From Bacteroidota bacterium (lineage in GTDB: Bacteria; Bacteroidota; Bacteroidia; Chitinophagales; Saprospiraceae): a stretch of DNA of 64,000 nucleotides. Positions 8,385 through 18,147 of this stretch are shown one piece after another; the stretch's first letter is position 1; each line of letters opens with the position of its first letter. The DNA lies in contig JAFMBH010000005.1 in the NCBI GenBank assembly GCA_017858735.1, positions 1 to 64,000 of the forward strand, read 5' to 3'. The notes under the pieces are model-generated. The model saw nothing but the letters and a program-made list of their open reading frames with translations. It made no database searches and had not been told where the DNA came from. The translations under genes were made by a program, and so were the position numbers.

Positions 8385-11300
8385 TTAAAATCCAAGTTGT
8401 AAACCCATTGAAGCCATTCTTGCCTGCGGATAGAAACCTCTGTCGATGCCTAATTCCAGAGAACCACCCACACTTCCAATTTCAGGATCTAACCCGGAAT
8501 ATTTTGTCAGCGTCCATAAATTTTGACCACTGAAATAAATTCTGGCCTTATCGATTTTCCATTTTTTCAACAACTTGTACTTTAAGTCGTATCCTATTTG
8601 AATATTCTTTAACCGCACAAAGGAACCATCTTCAATAAAACGGTCCGACACCCTGGCATTCTTATTTGGGTCATTTACATTAACTCTCGGTTCTGAGTTT
8701 GAAGTACCCGCGCCGGTCCACCTGTTTAAGGCAGATTGAGGTCTGTTCGAATAGAAAAAGTCATACCTGAATATGCCATTATAAATATCATTTCCCTGAG
8801 TTCCCTGAATAAAAACGCTTAAATCAAAGCCCTTCCATTGAACCTGGGAAGTAACACCGTAGGTAAAAGAAGGGGTAGGATTTCCAATATAAGTTTGATC
8901 TACTTCATTAATGATACCATCACCATTCAGATCTTTAAAACGAATATCTCCCGGCGCTGTTTTTTCATTTTGAAATGCGTGAGCATTAATTTCCTCCTGC
9001 GATTGGAAAATACCATCTGTTACGTAGCCATAAAAGGAAGCGACGGGGTATCCCACATCTGTTCTGGACACATTACCGGCAGAAAAAACATTCCCCGTGA
9101 TAATAGGTTCTCCACCAAGACCCAGACTTAGAACTTCTGACTTAACGAAACCAATATTAGCTCCTATGCTATAATTCAATGATTTCTTTTTCCCCTGATA
9201 AAGCAAGGATAATTCCAGGCCATTATTGGCCATAGTGCCTACATTCTGAAAAGGCGCCCTTAATCCAACCAGGGTAGGAATGGGTATTCTCGCAAGCATA
9301 TCTCTGGTCGTCTTTACATAGTAATCTGCCGTAAAATGAAATTTTCCATTGAACAATTCAAGATCGAGACCCGCATTAATTTGCTCCCCAGTTTCCCATT
9401 TCAAATCGGGATTACTGGCCTCTAAAGGAGTACTTCCGCTGGTAATGGTTTCCGACGAGCCAAAAGTATAATTCTGCCCGGGATAAACAATGGTTGTAAA
9501 ACTATACTCTCCAATTCTGTCATTTCCATTTTGCCCCCAGCTAGCTCTCAGTTTAAGGAAATTTAAGGCTTCTAATCCCCAGAAATCCTCTCTGCTTACG
9601 ACCCAACCAGCAGAAATTGAAGGGAAGTAACCATACCTGTTATTTTTACCAAATCGGGAAGAGCCATCCCTTCTAAGGGTAGTAGATAATAGATATTTAT
9701 TATCGTAATCATATTGAAAACGGGTAAAAAAGGAAAGCATACCCGAGGCCGACGCGAAATCACCAGAGCCTTGCGATTCTCTGGGTGCAATGGTATTTCC
9801 AAGAAAAGCATCCTTCACCTGATTCGAGGGCAGATTGGTATTTGAACCCGTTAAAAAATAATAACTGTTAGCCAGTGCCGTTGAGCCCAGCAAAGCGTTT
9901 AACTTATGTTTCCCTTTGGAATAATCCCAGGTAAGCACGTTTTCCCATTGCCAGTTTTGCCATGAGAAATCGTTTTTTATAACGGTATTAACCGGGTTCC
10001 GCTCACTTGCAGGGGCATCATTGCTCGCGGGATCCAGACTTAAATTGAAAGAAGGAATAAAGACAGACTGGCTGGCAAACGTCTCATCCCTATTGAAGGA
10101 AGACCTAAAAACCAAGCCTTTTCTTATATTTACATCTGCTTGAATACTACTCAAAACACGATTACTCTGCCATGTATTATGTTGATTTTCAATAGCATTA
10201 ACCGGGTTTGCCAAATCGGTGTCCACATAAATAGAATAATTGTAAGTTCCATCAAATTTACGGATGGAAGTCACTGGATCTATATTTAAAGCCCTTACTA
10301 ATGGCGTATTAAATTCATTATTTTCTGGAAGTCCATTTCTATTCAGATTAGTATAAAGAACATTTCCACTCATTTTTAGCCAGGGTTTTAGTTGTTGGCT
10401 AATATTCAGTCTGGCCGTATATCTCTCAAAACCCGATTTTGGACCACCAACTACGCCTGCCTGATTAAAATAACTACCGCTAAGCGCGAAGGTTGACAAC
10501 GCAGAGCCACCCGTTAGAGATAACTGATGACTTTGAATAGGTGCAATCTGGAAAATGGCTTCTTGCCAATCTGTACCTTTTCCCAGAGCATCCGGATTTG
10601 AAAAAGCAGCTAAAGGCGTTTTTCCTCCGGCAATATGGGCTTCATTTGATAGGATGGCATATTCTCTGGCATCGAGTAAATTCATTTTTTTCCAGGCTTG
10701 TTGCTGCCCAAAATAATTTTCATATTGAATAGAACCATATTGCTTATCGGCCATTTTTCCCGTTTTCGTCGTTATGACTACAACGCCATTAGCACCTCTT
10801 GAACCATATATGGCCGCTGATGCTGCATCTTTCAATACATTTATGGTAGCAATATCTCCAGGATTCAAAAAATCAATGCCTGATACGGGAACACCGTCCA
10901 CCAGATAAAGCGGCTCACTATCATTTATAGTACCCGTTCCTCTAATTCTTACAGACAGGGTACTTCCCGGTGAACCAGAATTTTGAGTAACCTGAACACC
11001 CGCAGTTTTTCCTTGAATGGCTTGTTCCGCCCTTAATAAAGGAACCCCCTCTAAATCTTTTGACGAAACTGTTGATACGGCACCAGATATAGAACTTCTA
11101 ATCTGAGTGCCGTAACCAACTACTACAATTTCATCCATAACTGAGGAGGAAGGATTTAATATTATTTGAAAAACGCGTGTATTTCCAACTAAAATTTCCC
11201 TTGTTTCCATGCCCAGATAGGAAATAACTAAAACACTTTTTTCATTAGGAACGGTTAATTCAAAGGTTCCATCCAATTCGGTAACAACGCCGTCTTGCGT

Positions 11301-11450
11301 ATTTTTAATCAAAACGGTGACACCAGTAAGTTTTTCATTACTTCCACTTTCCGAAACGGTCCCCGTAATTTTTATTTGTCCAAAGACTACATTACTTCCT
11401 ACAATGGAGGCAAGAATCAATAAGCATTTTAAAAGCCTCATTCCCATCAA
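8385..11450 (-). CDS. SusC/RagA family TonB-linked outer membrane transporter
   Basis: 1021 aa. A signal peptide (cut near VVFGQ) is followed by a carboxypeptidase-regulatory-like domain (about residues 26-105), then the SusC signature IVVVGYGTQ. The plug has QGKTAGVQVTQNSGSPG, PLYLVDGVP and ASAAIYGSRGANGVVVITTK. A 22-strand barrel ends in MGLQLGF. Two in-frame ATGs at codons 2 and 4 (MRLLKCLL) are also plausible starts. It imports oligosaccharides with SusD using TonB energy. It is the second gene of the operon, 13 bp after the T9SS protein. Confidence 0.96.
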   Translation of the reverse strand: MMGMRLLKCLLILASIVGSNVVFGQIKITGTVSESGSNEKLTGVTVLIKNTQDGVVTELDGTFELTVPNEKSVLVISYLGMETREILVGNTRVFQIILNPSSSVMDEIVVVGYGTQIRSSISGAVSTVSSKDLEGVPLLRAEQAIQGKTAGVQVTQNSGSPGSTLSVRIRGTGTINDSEPLYLVDGVPVSGIDFLNPGDIATINVLKDAASAAIYGSRGANGVVVITTKTGKMADKQYGSIQYENYFGQQQAWKKMNLLDAREYAILSNEAHIAGGKTPLAAFSNPDALGKGTDWQEAIFQIAPIQSHQLSLTGGSALSTFALSGSYFNQAGVVGGPKSGFERYTARLNISQQLKPWLKMSGNVLYTNLNRNGLPENNEFNTPLVRALNIDPVTSIRKFDGTYNYSIYVDTDLANPVNAIENQHNTWQSNRVLSSIQADVNIRKGLVFRSSFNRDETFASQSVFIPSFNLSLDPASNDAPASERNPVNTVIKNDFSWQNWQWENVLTWDYSKGKHKLNALLGSTALANSYYFLTGSNTNLPSNQVKDAFLGNTIAPRESQGSGDFASASGMLSFFTRFQYDYDNKYLLSTTLRRDGSSRFGKNNRYGYFPSISAGWVVSREDFWGLEALNFLKLRASWGQNGNDRIGEYSFTTIVYPGQNYTFGSSETITSGSTPLEASNPDLKWETGEQINAGLDLELFNGKFHFTADYYVKTTRDMLARIPIPTLVGLRAPFQNVGTMANNGLELSLLYQGKKKSLNYSIGANIGFVKSEVLSLGLGGEPIITGNVFSAGNVSRTDVGYPVASFYGYVTDGIFQSQEEINAHAFQNEKTAPGDIRFKDLNGDGIINEVDQTYIGNPTPSFTYGVTSQVQWKGFDLSVFIQGTQGNDIYNGIFRYDFFYSNRPQSALNRWTGAGTSNSEPRVNVNDPNKNARVSDRFIEDGSFVRLKNIQIGYDLKYKLLKKWKIDKARIYFSGQNLWTLTKYSGLDPEIGSVGGSLELGIDRGFYPQARMASMGLQLGF

Positions 11451-11463
11451 TTTGTTAGTTTAT

Positions 11464-13860
11464 TTATGGATTTATCACCAATTTGCGTACATCTCTCTTT
11501 TCACCCTGATATATTACGGCCCAATAAACGCCTGGTTGAAGACCTGATACATCAATGTTTAATGATTGTGTGGCCTTGGGTAAAGTGTAAGATTGGCAAA
11601 TACGTCCAAGGGCGTCCATCAACATCCACCGAGCTGATTCTGAGCCAGCTAATTTTAAATTCAACTGAATCTCATCGGTGGCAGGATTTGGAAAAATGCT
11701 GAACATCGGCGCGAAGTTAATGTCCCTGGCATCTGTTGTAGCACAACTTGTACAGGCATTAAAACAAGCTACACTTAAAACACTATCCTTACTAACCGTT
11801 AAAACCCTGTTTGTAAATCCTCCGGAAGTAACGGTACATGCTTCTCCACCTTTGAATTCTTCCTGCGCTGTCCATCCGTCAATTTGATATTTGAATTCAA
11901 ATTTTCCATCTGGTAAATTAATTTCCGCCGTCCAGATTTTATCATTATCGTCATCCTTCAGAGGATTACTATTGGCGGACCATTCATTAAATTGTCCACT
12001 CACATAAACCCCAACAAACGACTTGGTATAAGACTTCATATCTACCCTGAAAGTTACTTTTCTGGTTACCTGAACGCCACAATTTGCCGTGGTTGTACAT
12101 TGACCGAAGCAGGTATTTAAAATGGTATCTTTAGCAAAAGGTCCCATTTTTCTATCGTTGAAATTATCTGCATTGGCACAAGCCTGACCGCTGATATTTT
12201 CCTTACAACTATAATCGGCACAAGCACCATTGGTAAAAGTATAGAAAGAGGTGAAACCGATAGGTCTTTCAAAGGTAATGGAGTAAATACCGTCTTTATC
12301 AGCATCTTTTAGTTGAAAATTTCCTGGTACGCCAAAATTTCCGCCGCCAGCAATAAATATGCCCGTTGGAGAAACGGTGATATGCTGCGTACCAAGATTA
12401 ACCGTAAACTTAATGGCTTTTCCGCAAGCATAGCAACTATTGAAGCAAACCGTATCTGTTTTAACACCTGACGCAGGAATAACCAAATTCCTGTTGGTAA
12501 AACCACCATCGGTTACTGTACAGGTTTCGGTACCTAAAAATTCTTCTTGTTTTGCCCACTTATCGAGTTGAAACTTGTATTGGATAGTTCCCGGATCAAG
12601 GGTTAATCGCGTTGTCCAAATGCCGTCCTTGTCGTTGTCTTGAAGTGGGTTAGAACTATCAGACCAGTTATTAAAAGTTCCGCTGATATAAACCGTTTGA
12701 AAAGTGCCAGTGTATTTCTTCATATCAACGGCAAAATCAACCTCTATTTTACTAGGTGCGGCAGCTGTACACACTTTTATATCATCTATATAATTGGTAT
12801 CAGAGGAAGCGGCACCTGTTTTTCCAAAATCTGGAAAAAGGACAATGGTTTGATAGGTAAAACCGGCGGCTGGTTTTTTAGGGTCTTCCAAAGACGGTAA
12901 GGTTGGGTCAAAACAAATTTCTACCCATTCCTGAGCTTTTGGAACCTCCACCTGTTGTACCCAATTGGCACCACCTGTAGAGGCACCTTCTAATTTAACA
13001 GCAAAAACACCCGCTTTTTCCATCCACACCTTCATACATAACTTAGATCCAGGTGCGGCAAAACTTACCGGAATTTTCGGATTCGGGGAACTAAAAGCAC
13101 CTCCCCAAGTCTGGCTATCTGCTGGTTTAAATATTTCAATTACTTTTTTACTATCATTTCCAGCCGTTGCCGCAGGGTTATTCACTACTTTATTCTTTTG
13201 TCCATCTAATCCACTGCCAAAATATTGGAAAACGGTCGACGTGGAATCCACTTCAAAATCGAGTACCGTTTTACACCCTGGAGCAGGGGGAAGTTTCAAA
13301 ATGAAATCATCGAGATAGGAAGTTCCCGCTGATTGGGCTCCCGTTTTTCCAAAATCAACAAACACTACGATACGTTTATAACTGAAACCTAAAGCAGCTT
13401 TAAATGGATCTTCAATAGATGCCTTGCTTACATCAAAACAAATTTCAACCCACTCCTTAGCCTTATTTACAGGTTCTGTAATCGTCCAGTTAGGTCCATT
13501 ATTGGTTGATCCCTCAAATTTTAAAGCCACGTTTCCCACCTGATTCATCCATACTTTCATACAAACTAATGAACCAGGCTTACTTAAATCAACAGCCTTG
13601 TCGAAGTCAGGCGTAATGAATGCACCTGCCCAAGTTTGAGCGTCCGCTGGCTTTACATATTCGGCCACCTTCAAACTTGTATTTAACCCGGTCGCACTTG
13701 GGTTATTGATTATCTTATTTTTCTGCCCATCCAGGCCACTTCCAAAATATTGAAAATCCCTGCTAGTCTCCGGTTTTTCAAAATCCAGGATAACTGTTTG
13801 CCCCTGCATGGAATTCATGAATAGGGTAAAGCTAAAAAGTAAGTAAATTATTTTTTTCAT
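11464..13860 (-). CDS. secreted multi-module glycan-binding protein with T9SS sorting domain, no catalytic domain
   Basis: 798 aa with signal peptide (residues 1-21). Two duplicated beta-sandwich modules (about 22-189 and 197-364) share FQYFGSGLDGQKNK, W(A/G)GAF and GKTGA segments. Three further modules follow (about 372-479, 482-594, 599-706). The first and third are starch-binding/CBM48-like (TFNNWSDSSNPLQDNDKDGIW; QFNEWSANSNPLKDDDNDKIW). Each ends in a CF-x2-C...C cluster. A type A T9SS domain (about 719-798; SIFPNPATDEI, QPGVYWAVI) closes the protein. No glycosidase motif was found, so it is probably a cell-surface or released glycan binder. It is the first gene of the SusCD operon and is divergent from the regulator at 14074. 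Confidence 0.75.
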   Translation of the reverse strand: MKKIIYLLFSFTLFMNSMQGQTVILDFEKPETSRDFQYFGSGLDGQKNKIINNPSATGLNTSLKVAEYVKPADAQTWAGAFITPDFDKAVDLSKPGSLVCMKVWMNQVGNVALKFEGSTNNGPNWTITEPVNKAKEWVEICFDVSKASIEDPFKAALGFSYKRIVVFVDFGKTGAQSAGTSYLDDFILKLPPAPGCKTVLDFEVDSTSTVFQYFGSGLDGQKNKVVNNPAATAGNDSKKVIEIFKPADSQTWGGAFSSPNPKIPVSFAAPGSKLCMKVWMEKAGVFAVKLEGASTGGANWVQQVEVPKAQEWVEICFDPTLPSLEDPKKPAAGFTYQTIVLFPDFGKTGAASSDTNYIDDIKVCTAAAPSKIEVDFAVDMKKYTGTFQTVYISGTFNNWSDSSNPLQDNDKDGIWTTRLTLDPGTIQYKFQLDKWAKQEEFLGTETCTVTDGGFTNRNLVIPASGVKTDTVCFNSCYACGKAIKFTVNLGTQHITVSPTGIFIAGGGNFGVPGNFQLKDADKDGIYSITFERPIGFTSFYTFTNGACADYSCKENISGQACANADNFNDRKMGPFAKDTILNTCFGQCTTTANCGVQVTRKVTFRVDMKSYTKSFVGVYVSGQFNEWSANSNPLKDDDNDKIWTAEINLPDGKFEFKYQIDGWTAQEEFKGGEACTVTSGGFTNRVLTVSKDSVLSVACFNACTSCATTDARDINFAPMFSIFPNPATDEIQLNLKLAGSESARWMLMDALGRICQSYTLPKATQSLNIDVSGLQPGVYWAVIYQGEKRDVRKLVINP

Positions 13861-13894
13861 GCTTGCGTTTTTTAGGAAATAAAAGTTTACAAAA

Positions 13895-13902
13895 CAAAAC
13901 TA
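13895..13902 (-). promoter_or_regulatory. putative -7 box of the beta-glucan locus
   Basis: On the minus strand TAGTTTTG matches the Bacteroidota -7 consensus TAnnTTTG exactly and lies 34 bp upstream of the ATG at 13860. No clear -33 TTTG is seen, which is common at activator-dependent promoters. Confidence 0.5.
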
Positions 13903-13964
13903 CCCTTTGTAAGCATTATTCCCACATTTTATATTACAACACAGATACAACACCATTTTTTTAT

Positions 13965-13994
13965 TACATCAATCATTACATCATTACTACATCA
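13965..13994. promoter_or_regulatory. three TACATCA direct repeats, candidate operator
   Basis: TACATCA occurs at 13965-13971, 13977-13983 and 13988-13994, so spacing is 12 and 11 bp, about one helical turn. The array lies between the divergent regulator and the SusCD operon, about 65-100 bp upstream of the minus-strand -7 box. It is placed where the regulator could bind to control itself and the operon. Binding is inferred, not shown. Confidence 0.45.
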
Positions 13995-14013
13995 AATGAT
14001 AATGATTAAAAGT

Positions 14014-14021
14014 TATCTTTA
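14014..14021 (+). promoter_or_regulatory. possible -7 box of the regulator gene
   Basis: TATCTTTA matches TAnnTTTG at seven of eight positions. It would give a leader of about 45 nt to the ATG at 14074 and would place the TACATCA array in the -35 to -65 region. Confidence 0.3.
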
Positions 14022-14073
14022 CAAAAGTGTCTTCAAAAAAGGCTTTATTACTAATAATTATCAATGGAAGATT

Positions 14074-16890
14074 ATGGGAAATTTCTTTTTGGCCATTTCT
14101 TTCTTTTCCTTACTTTTTATTTTTCCGACTTTCACAAATAGTCAGGGGCTACCCTTTATTTCAAATTTTGAAAAAGGGGTTTATCAAGGTGGGACACAAC
14201 ACTGGGAAATCACTTCTGATGCTTATGGGGTTTTGTACGTCGCTAATAATGATGGCTTATTAACTTACGATGGATATGCCTGGCGAAAATATCCCGTTAA
14301 AAACCGCACCATTGTGCGATCTGTATTATTGGACAATAAAAATAAAATCTTTGTTGGCGCCCAGGGTGAGTTTGGATATTTTAAGGAAGATAACCCACGG
14401 GAAATGGTATATGTTTCTTTCCAAAAACAACTGGATTCTCTGAAGGTCAAACTGGAGGATATCTGGGATATTGTAAAAACCAACGAGGGCGTGATTTATT
14501 TTTATTCCGGGCGACAATTATTCCGTCTTGAAAATGGAAAAATAGATTTCCAGGAACTGCCCGCAGACATTTCTTACCTCGGCGTGACCGATAATCAACT
14601 GTTTATACATTGTTTACAAAAAGGACTATACAAACTCGACCAAAAGGGAATGCCCGTTTTTTTAACTTCCATTCCCTTAAAAGACGGTCCCATTACGAAA
14701 GTCATGCCGTTCAGTAAGAATATCTTCCTGGTAGCAACCTTGGAGGGTTCCCTTTACCTTTTTGACGGAAAAAAGCTGAATTTATGGGATAATCAGGCAA
14801 AAGAATATCTTTCCCGACACAAAATCTATACAGCAACTATCATTAACAATGGGCAATTTGCGTTGGGAACTTCCAGAGGTGGCGTTGTTATTTTGGACAA
14901 ATATGGAAAAACCCAATTTATACTAAACAAGGAAAATGGACTGATTAACAATAATGTGCTAAGTCTTTTTAATGATAAACAGGGAAATCTATGGGCAGGT
15001 ACGGATAATGGCATCTCCTGTATTCAACTTTTTTACCCCTTCACTTATCTTTATCCCGACGAAAATATGGGCGGAACAGCCTATTCTGCCATAAAAAAAG
15101 GAAGAAATTTCTATTTTGGTACAGTGAATGGCCTCTACCAACATACATCAGAAGAAAATGGTCGATTGGCAAAATCAAAGGCTTATCTCATTCCCAGCAC
15201 GGACGGGCAAGTCTGGCAGGTACAATCTTTTGGTAATGAAATCTGGGTAGGTCATCACCTTGGTGCTTTTGTTTTTAATGAAAATGAAAAACCCAGACAT
15301 ATATTGAAAAATACGGGCGCCTGGCTTTTTAAAGAAATCCCGGGGGTTAAAAACAAACTTCTCTGTGGCTCATACAATGGCATTTACCTCCTTGAAAATA
15401 AAAATAACACATGGAATCCTCTTGGTAAATTATCCCGATTTGATGAGTCTGCCAGAATAATCATCCCGGAATCAAATCATTCCTTTTGGATTGCTCATCC
15501 CTATCGAGGCATTTTTAATCTTCGTTTAGATGAATCTGATTTCTTTTCTTCCAGCGTTACCTATTTGAATACCAAACAAAAGTTACCCTCAAATAATGGA
15601 AATTCTGTTTATTCCATATATAATCAATCCGTTTTTACTACAGAAAATGGTATTTACAAATATGATCCTATCCAACGCTCCTTCTTTCCCTATACTTTGT
15701 TGAATCAAGTTTTTGGAACGTCTACTAAAGTTAAAACCTTAGTGGAAGGATCTGATGGGGATATTTGGTTTGCTCAGGGTGATGAGGTGGGGTATTTGGC
15801 CCGTTCCAGGGAGCGTTCCGATTCGATGGTATTTAAAAAGAAAATGATCCCATTTTTAAAAAATAAACTGGTGGGTGGTTTTGAATTTATCTATCCATAC
15901 CAAAAAGATAAAGTGCTTTTTGGAACCGATAAGGGTTTCCTATTTTATGACATGAAAATCCAGAATCAATATCCGGAAAATATCCTTTTGCGTCATTTTT
16001 CATTTGATAAAAACCTGAATGCTGCCTCTTTTGAATATGTTTTACCCTATTTATCCCAAAGTCTGAATATTCAATATGCTATAAAACTGGAAGGATTTGA
16101 TAAGGCGTGGAGACCCTGGACGAAGGACAATAAAATGACTTATAGCAATTTACCACCTGCATCTTACCGCTTTCTGGTAAAAGCCCGAATTGAAGGAATA
16201 AAGTCATGGAAACCCCTTTCATTTTCCTTTACCGTCGATCCTCCCTGGTACTTAAGTCGTGGGGTCAAAATTTTCTACCTTTTTGTTTTCCTGTTGTCCA
16301 TTTTCCTTTTACTATTTATTCCCCGAAAAAGATTCGACAAGGAAAAGAAATTAATGGAGCAAAAACTTCAAAAGAAGACGCTATCAGAGAAAATCAGAGC
16401 AGACAAAGCTTTAGAGGATATTGTTCGATTGGAAAATGAAAAATTACAACTCGACAACGATACCAAGAATCAGGAATTAGCCTCAACAACATTACATCTT
16501 CTGCAAAAAAATGAATTAATTCAAGACCTAAGCATAAAACTTAGCGAAATAAGCAAATCAAGTAAGGAAAAAGAGACGAAACAAGCGATAGATCAACTAC
16601 TTAACAGAGTGGCCAATGATCAACAAATGGATGAAGACTGGGAGGTTTTTGCGCTTCATTTTAATCAGGTCCACCTAGATTTTTTACACAGAATAACAGA
16701 AAAATACCCGGATATCACCCCTAAGGACCAAAAACTCTGCGCTTTTTTAAGAATGAATCTGTCCTCTAAAGAAATAGCTCCTCTATTGGGAATATCTATC
16801 AGGGGGGTTGAAATAAGCCGTTACCGATTAAGAAAAAAGCTTCACCTGGGTGCAGATGACAATCTTTCTACCTTCATTTTACATTTTTAA
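14074..16890 (+). CDS. membrane-spanning propeller sensor with LuxR-type HTH (SusR-like regulator)
   Basis: 938 aa from the ATG at 14074, chosen because MGNFFLAISFFSLLF... is a signal peptide; a 26-codon longer frame begins at 13996. Residues about 25-650 are a periplasmic two-component-type beta-propeller (repeats such as GNLWAGTDNGISC and GDIWFAQGD). A Y_Y_Y domain follows (about 665-735; YAIKLEGFDKAWRPW), then one membrane helix (about 730-752; FYLFVFLLSIFLLLF), a coiled coil, and a C-terminal LuxR-like HTH (about 875-938; LSSKEIAPLLGISIRGVEISRYRLRKKL). There is no kinase or receiver domain. It is probably the glucan-responsive activator of the divergent operon. Its 3' end overlaps the convergent lyase gene by 12 bp. 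Confidence 0.85.
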   Translation: MGNFFLAISFFSLLFIFPTFTNSQGLPFISNFEKGVYQGGTQHWEITSDAYGVLYVANNDGLLTYDGYAWRKYPVKNRTIVRSVLLDNKNKIFVGAQGEFGYFKEDNPREMVYVSFQKQLDSLKVKLEDIWDIVKTNEGVIYFYSGRQLFRLENGKIDFQELPADISYLGVTDNQLFIHCLQKGLYKLDQKGMPVFLTSIPLKDGPITKVMPFSKNIFLVATLEGSLYLFDGKKLNLWDNQAKEYLSRHKIYTATIINNGQFALGTSRGGVVILDKYGKTQFILNKENGLINNNVLSLFNDKQGNLWAGTDNGISCIQLFYPFTYLYPDENMGGTAYSAIKKGRNFYFGTVNGLYQHTSEENGRLAKSKAYLIPSTDGQVWQVQSFGNEIWVGHHLGAFVFNENEKPRHILKNTGAWLFKEIPGVKNKLLCGSYNGIYLLENKNNTWNPLGKLSRFDESARIIIPESNHSFWIAHPYRGIFNLRLDESDFFSSSVTYLNTKQKLPSNNGNSVYSIYNQSVFTTENGIYKYDPIQRSFFPYTLLNQVFGTSTKVKTLVEGSDGDIWFAQGDEVGYLARSRERSDSMVFKKKMIPFLKNKLVGGFEFIYPYQKDKVLFGTDKGFLFYDMKIQNQYPENILLRHFSFDKNLNAASFEYVLPYLSQSLNIQYAIKLEGFDKAWRPWTKDNKMTYSNLPPASYRFLVKARIEGIKSWKPLSFSFTVDPPWYLSRGVKIFYLFVFLLSIFLLLFIPRKRFDKEKKLMEQKLQKKTLSEKIRADKALEDIVRLENEKLQLDNDTKNQELASTTLHLLQKNELIQDLSIKLSEISKSSKEKETKQAIDQLLNRVANDQQMDEDWEVFALHFNQVHLDFLHRITEKYPDITPKDQKLCAFLRMNLSSKEIAPLLGISIRGVEISRYRLRKKLHLGADDNLSTFILHF

Positions 16891-18054
16891 CCAAATCAAA
16901 GGATTTCTAACGGGTAAATTTCTGATGACCTCCTCATTTTCAGGAAACCGTTCTAATGTCCCCCAGGTACCTAACCAGGTCTTATTCTTAAAGGCTATAG
17001 ATCCGAATAAAAGAAAAGGTTGAGCGACAGGCCATTCATCCCAATACATGACATCCTTTGGATAGGTCCATTTGTTTTTATCCGCCACAAATGGATACAT
17101 AAATGTAATGCCCTTTTCCATGTTTCTGCCATCGGGAAGAGAGAACGTCCACAGCGATCTGTCGGCTAAAATATGGCAAATCGTGGCCATGGCATCTGCA
17201 TTGAACAAGGCATATCCATAAGGTTTAGTCCTTCTCAACTCCAGGGGAAACGCCCCATTTTCATCCATTTGATTCGGCAATAAAATGGTCTTAAACCTAT
17301 TTTCACAAGTGTCCAGCAAAGCCTTATTCCCCGTTAATTTGGCAAATGCAGCCACTTGCATGACCCAGCAAGTCCCATGATTATTTTTGGCATTCCGTTC
17401 ATCTATACCATACGGATGGGTAGTTACCCAGGATAAATAATTCTCAAACCAACTTTTTACACCGGCAATTTCCTTTTTTTTGCCTGGTAATGCCTTTTCA
17501 ATAACCCTTAAACTTTGGGCAACCTCTATCATTTGTATCATATCAATGATGCCGACGCCGCGACCTGTTACCCTTCCTTTAATCGCCTGAGCATAGAGGA
17601 GCGAAGGATTCATCAGCGTTTCCTCATTTAAAAACCATGCCTCATAATGCTTGAACGCCTGTTCCGCATATTCCTTTTTCTTTTCTATCAAATATGCAGA
17701 AGTCAAGGTACCCACAAGCTGGCTGAAACGGATCATCGCTTTTCTATGGGCAACAAAATTATTGGGATTACTCATTCCATCCCTTTGAATATAAGGACTA
17801 TCGGGGCTGGCCGGATTTTCCCACCAATAATCTCCTTCCGAATAAAAGTCATGTTTTCCGCCCGCTGAACGAGGAGAAGATTCATTGGTAACCGTTATCG
17901 GTTTTTCAATCATAGCCTGTTTTGCCAGGTTTATAATTTTACTTTTATAGGCCTCATCCATTATATATTTTTCAACCCAACCCGATTGAGCGCTCAGAAA
18001 ATGAAAAGGAAGCATCAAAAAAAGGAAAAAGGTATATTTTCTGTTGATCATCAT
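16879..18054 (-). CDS. alginate lyase superfamily polysaccharide lyase (PL5/PL38-like)
   Basis: 391 aa with a signal peptide (about residues 1-22, cut after SAQ). The alpha/alpha-barrel Alginate_lyase fold is indicated by YWWENP near 76-81, RDGMSNPNNF (91-100) and the catalytic-type NNHGTCW (N224, N225, H226; compare NNHSYW of PL5). Known PL38 members cleave glucuronan, PL5 members mannuronan; the sequence alone does not decide. It is transcribed away from the adjacent catabolic operon, with 93 bp between their starts, which suggests a functional link: unsaturated uronates made here could feed that operon. The 3' end overlaps the regulator gene tail-to-tail. Confidence 0.75.
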   Translation of the reverse strand: MMINRKYTFFLFLMLPFHFLSAQSGWVEKYIMDEAYKSKIINLAKQAMIEKPITVTNESSPRSAGGKHDFYSEGDYWWENPASPDSPYIQRDGMSNPNNFVAHRKAMIRFSQLVGTLTSAYLIEKKKEYAEQAFKHYEAWFLNEETLMNPSLLYAQAIKGRVTGRGVGIIDMIQMIEVAQSLRVIEKALPGKKKEIAGVKSWFENYLSWVTTHPYGIDERNAKNNHGTCWVMQVAAFAKLTGNKALLDTCENRFKTILLPNQMDENGAFPLELRRTKPYGYALFNADAMATICHILADRSLWTFSLPDGRNMEKGITFMYPFVADKNKWTYPKDVMYWDEWPVAQPFLLFGSIAFKNKTWLGTWGTLERFPENEEVIRNLPVRNPLIWLKM

Positions 18055-18147
18055 AGAGGGAATTTAAAAACTTGAACCTTTACAAGATTACTTAATTTTC
18101 TTGTCTTACTATTTAAAAAAGGAATAAAAATTAATTATCTTGTCAGT

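Noticed and set aside
9596-9811. 71-codon frame within susC on the same strand
   Set aside because: Out-of-frame shadow of the SusC barrel coding sequence.
12965-13318. 117-codon frame antisense to the multi-module T9SS protein
   Set aside because: Arises from the repeated beta-sandwich module; no independent coding signs.
13996-14073. Longer start for the LuxR-type regulator
   Set aside because: The added 26 residues are polar and precede a good signal peptide; the region also holds a likely -7 box. Kept as an alternative only.
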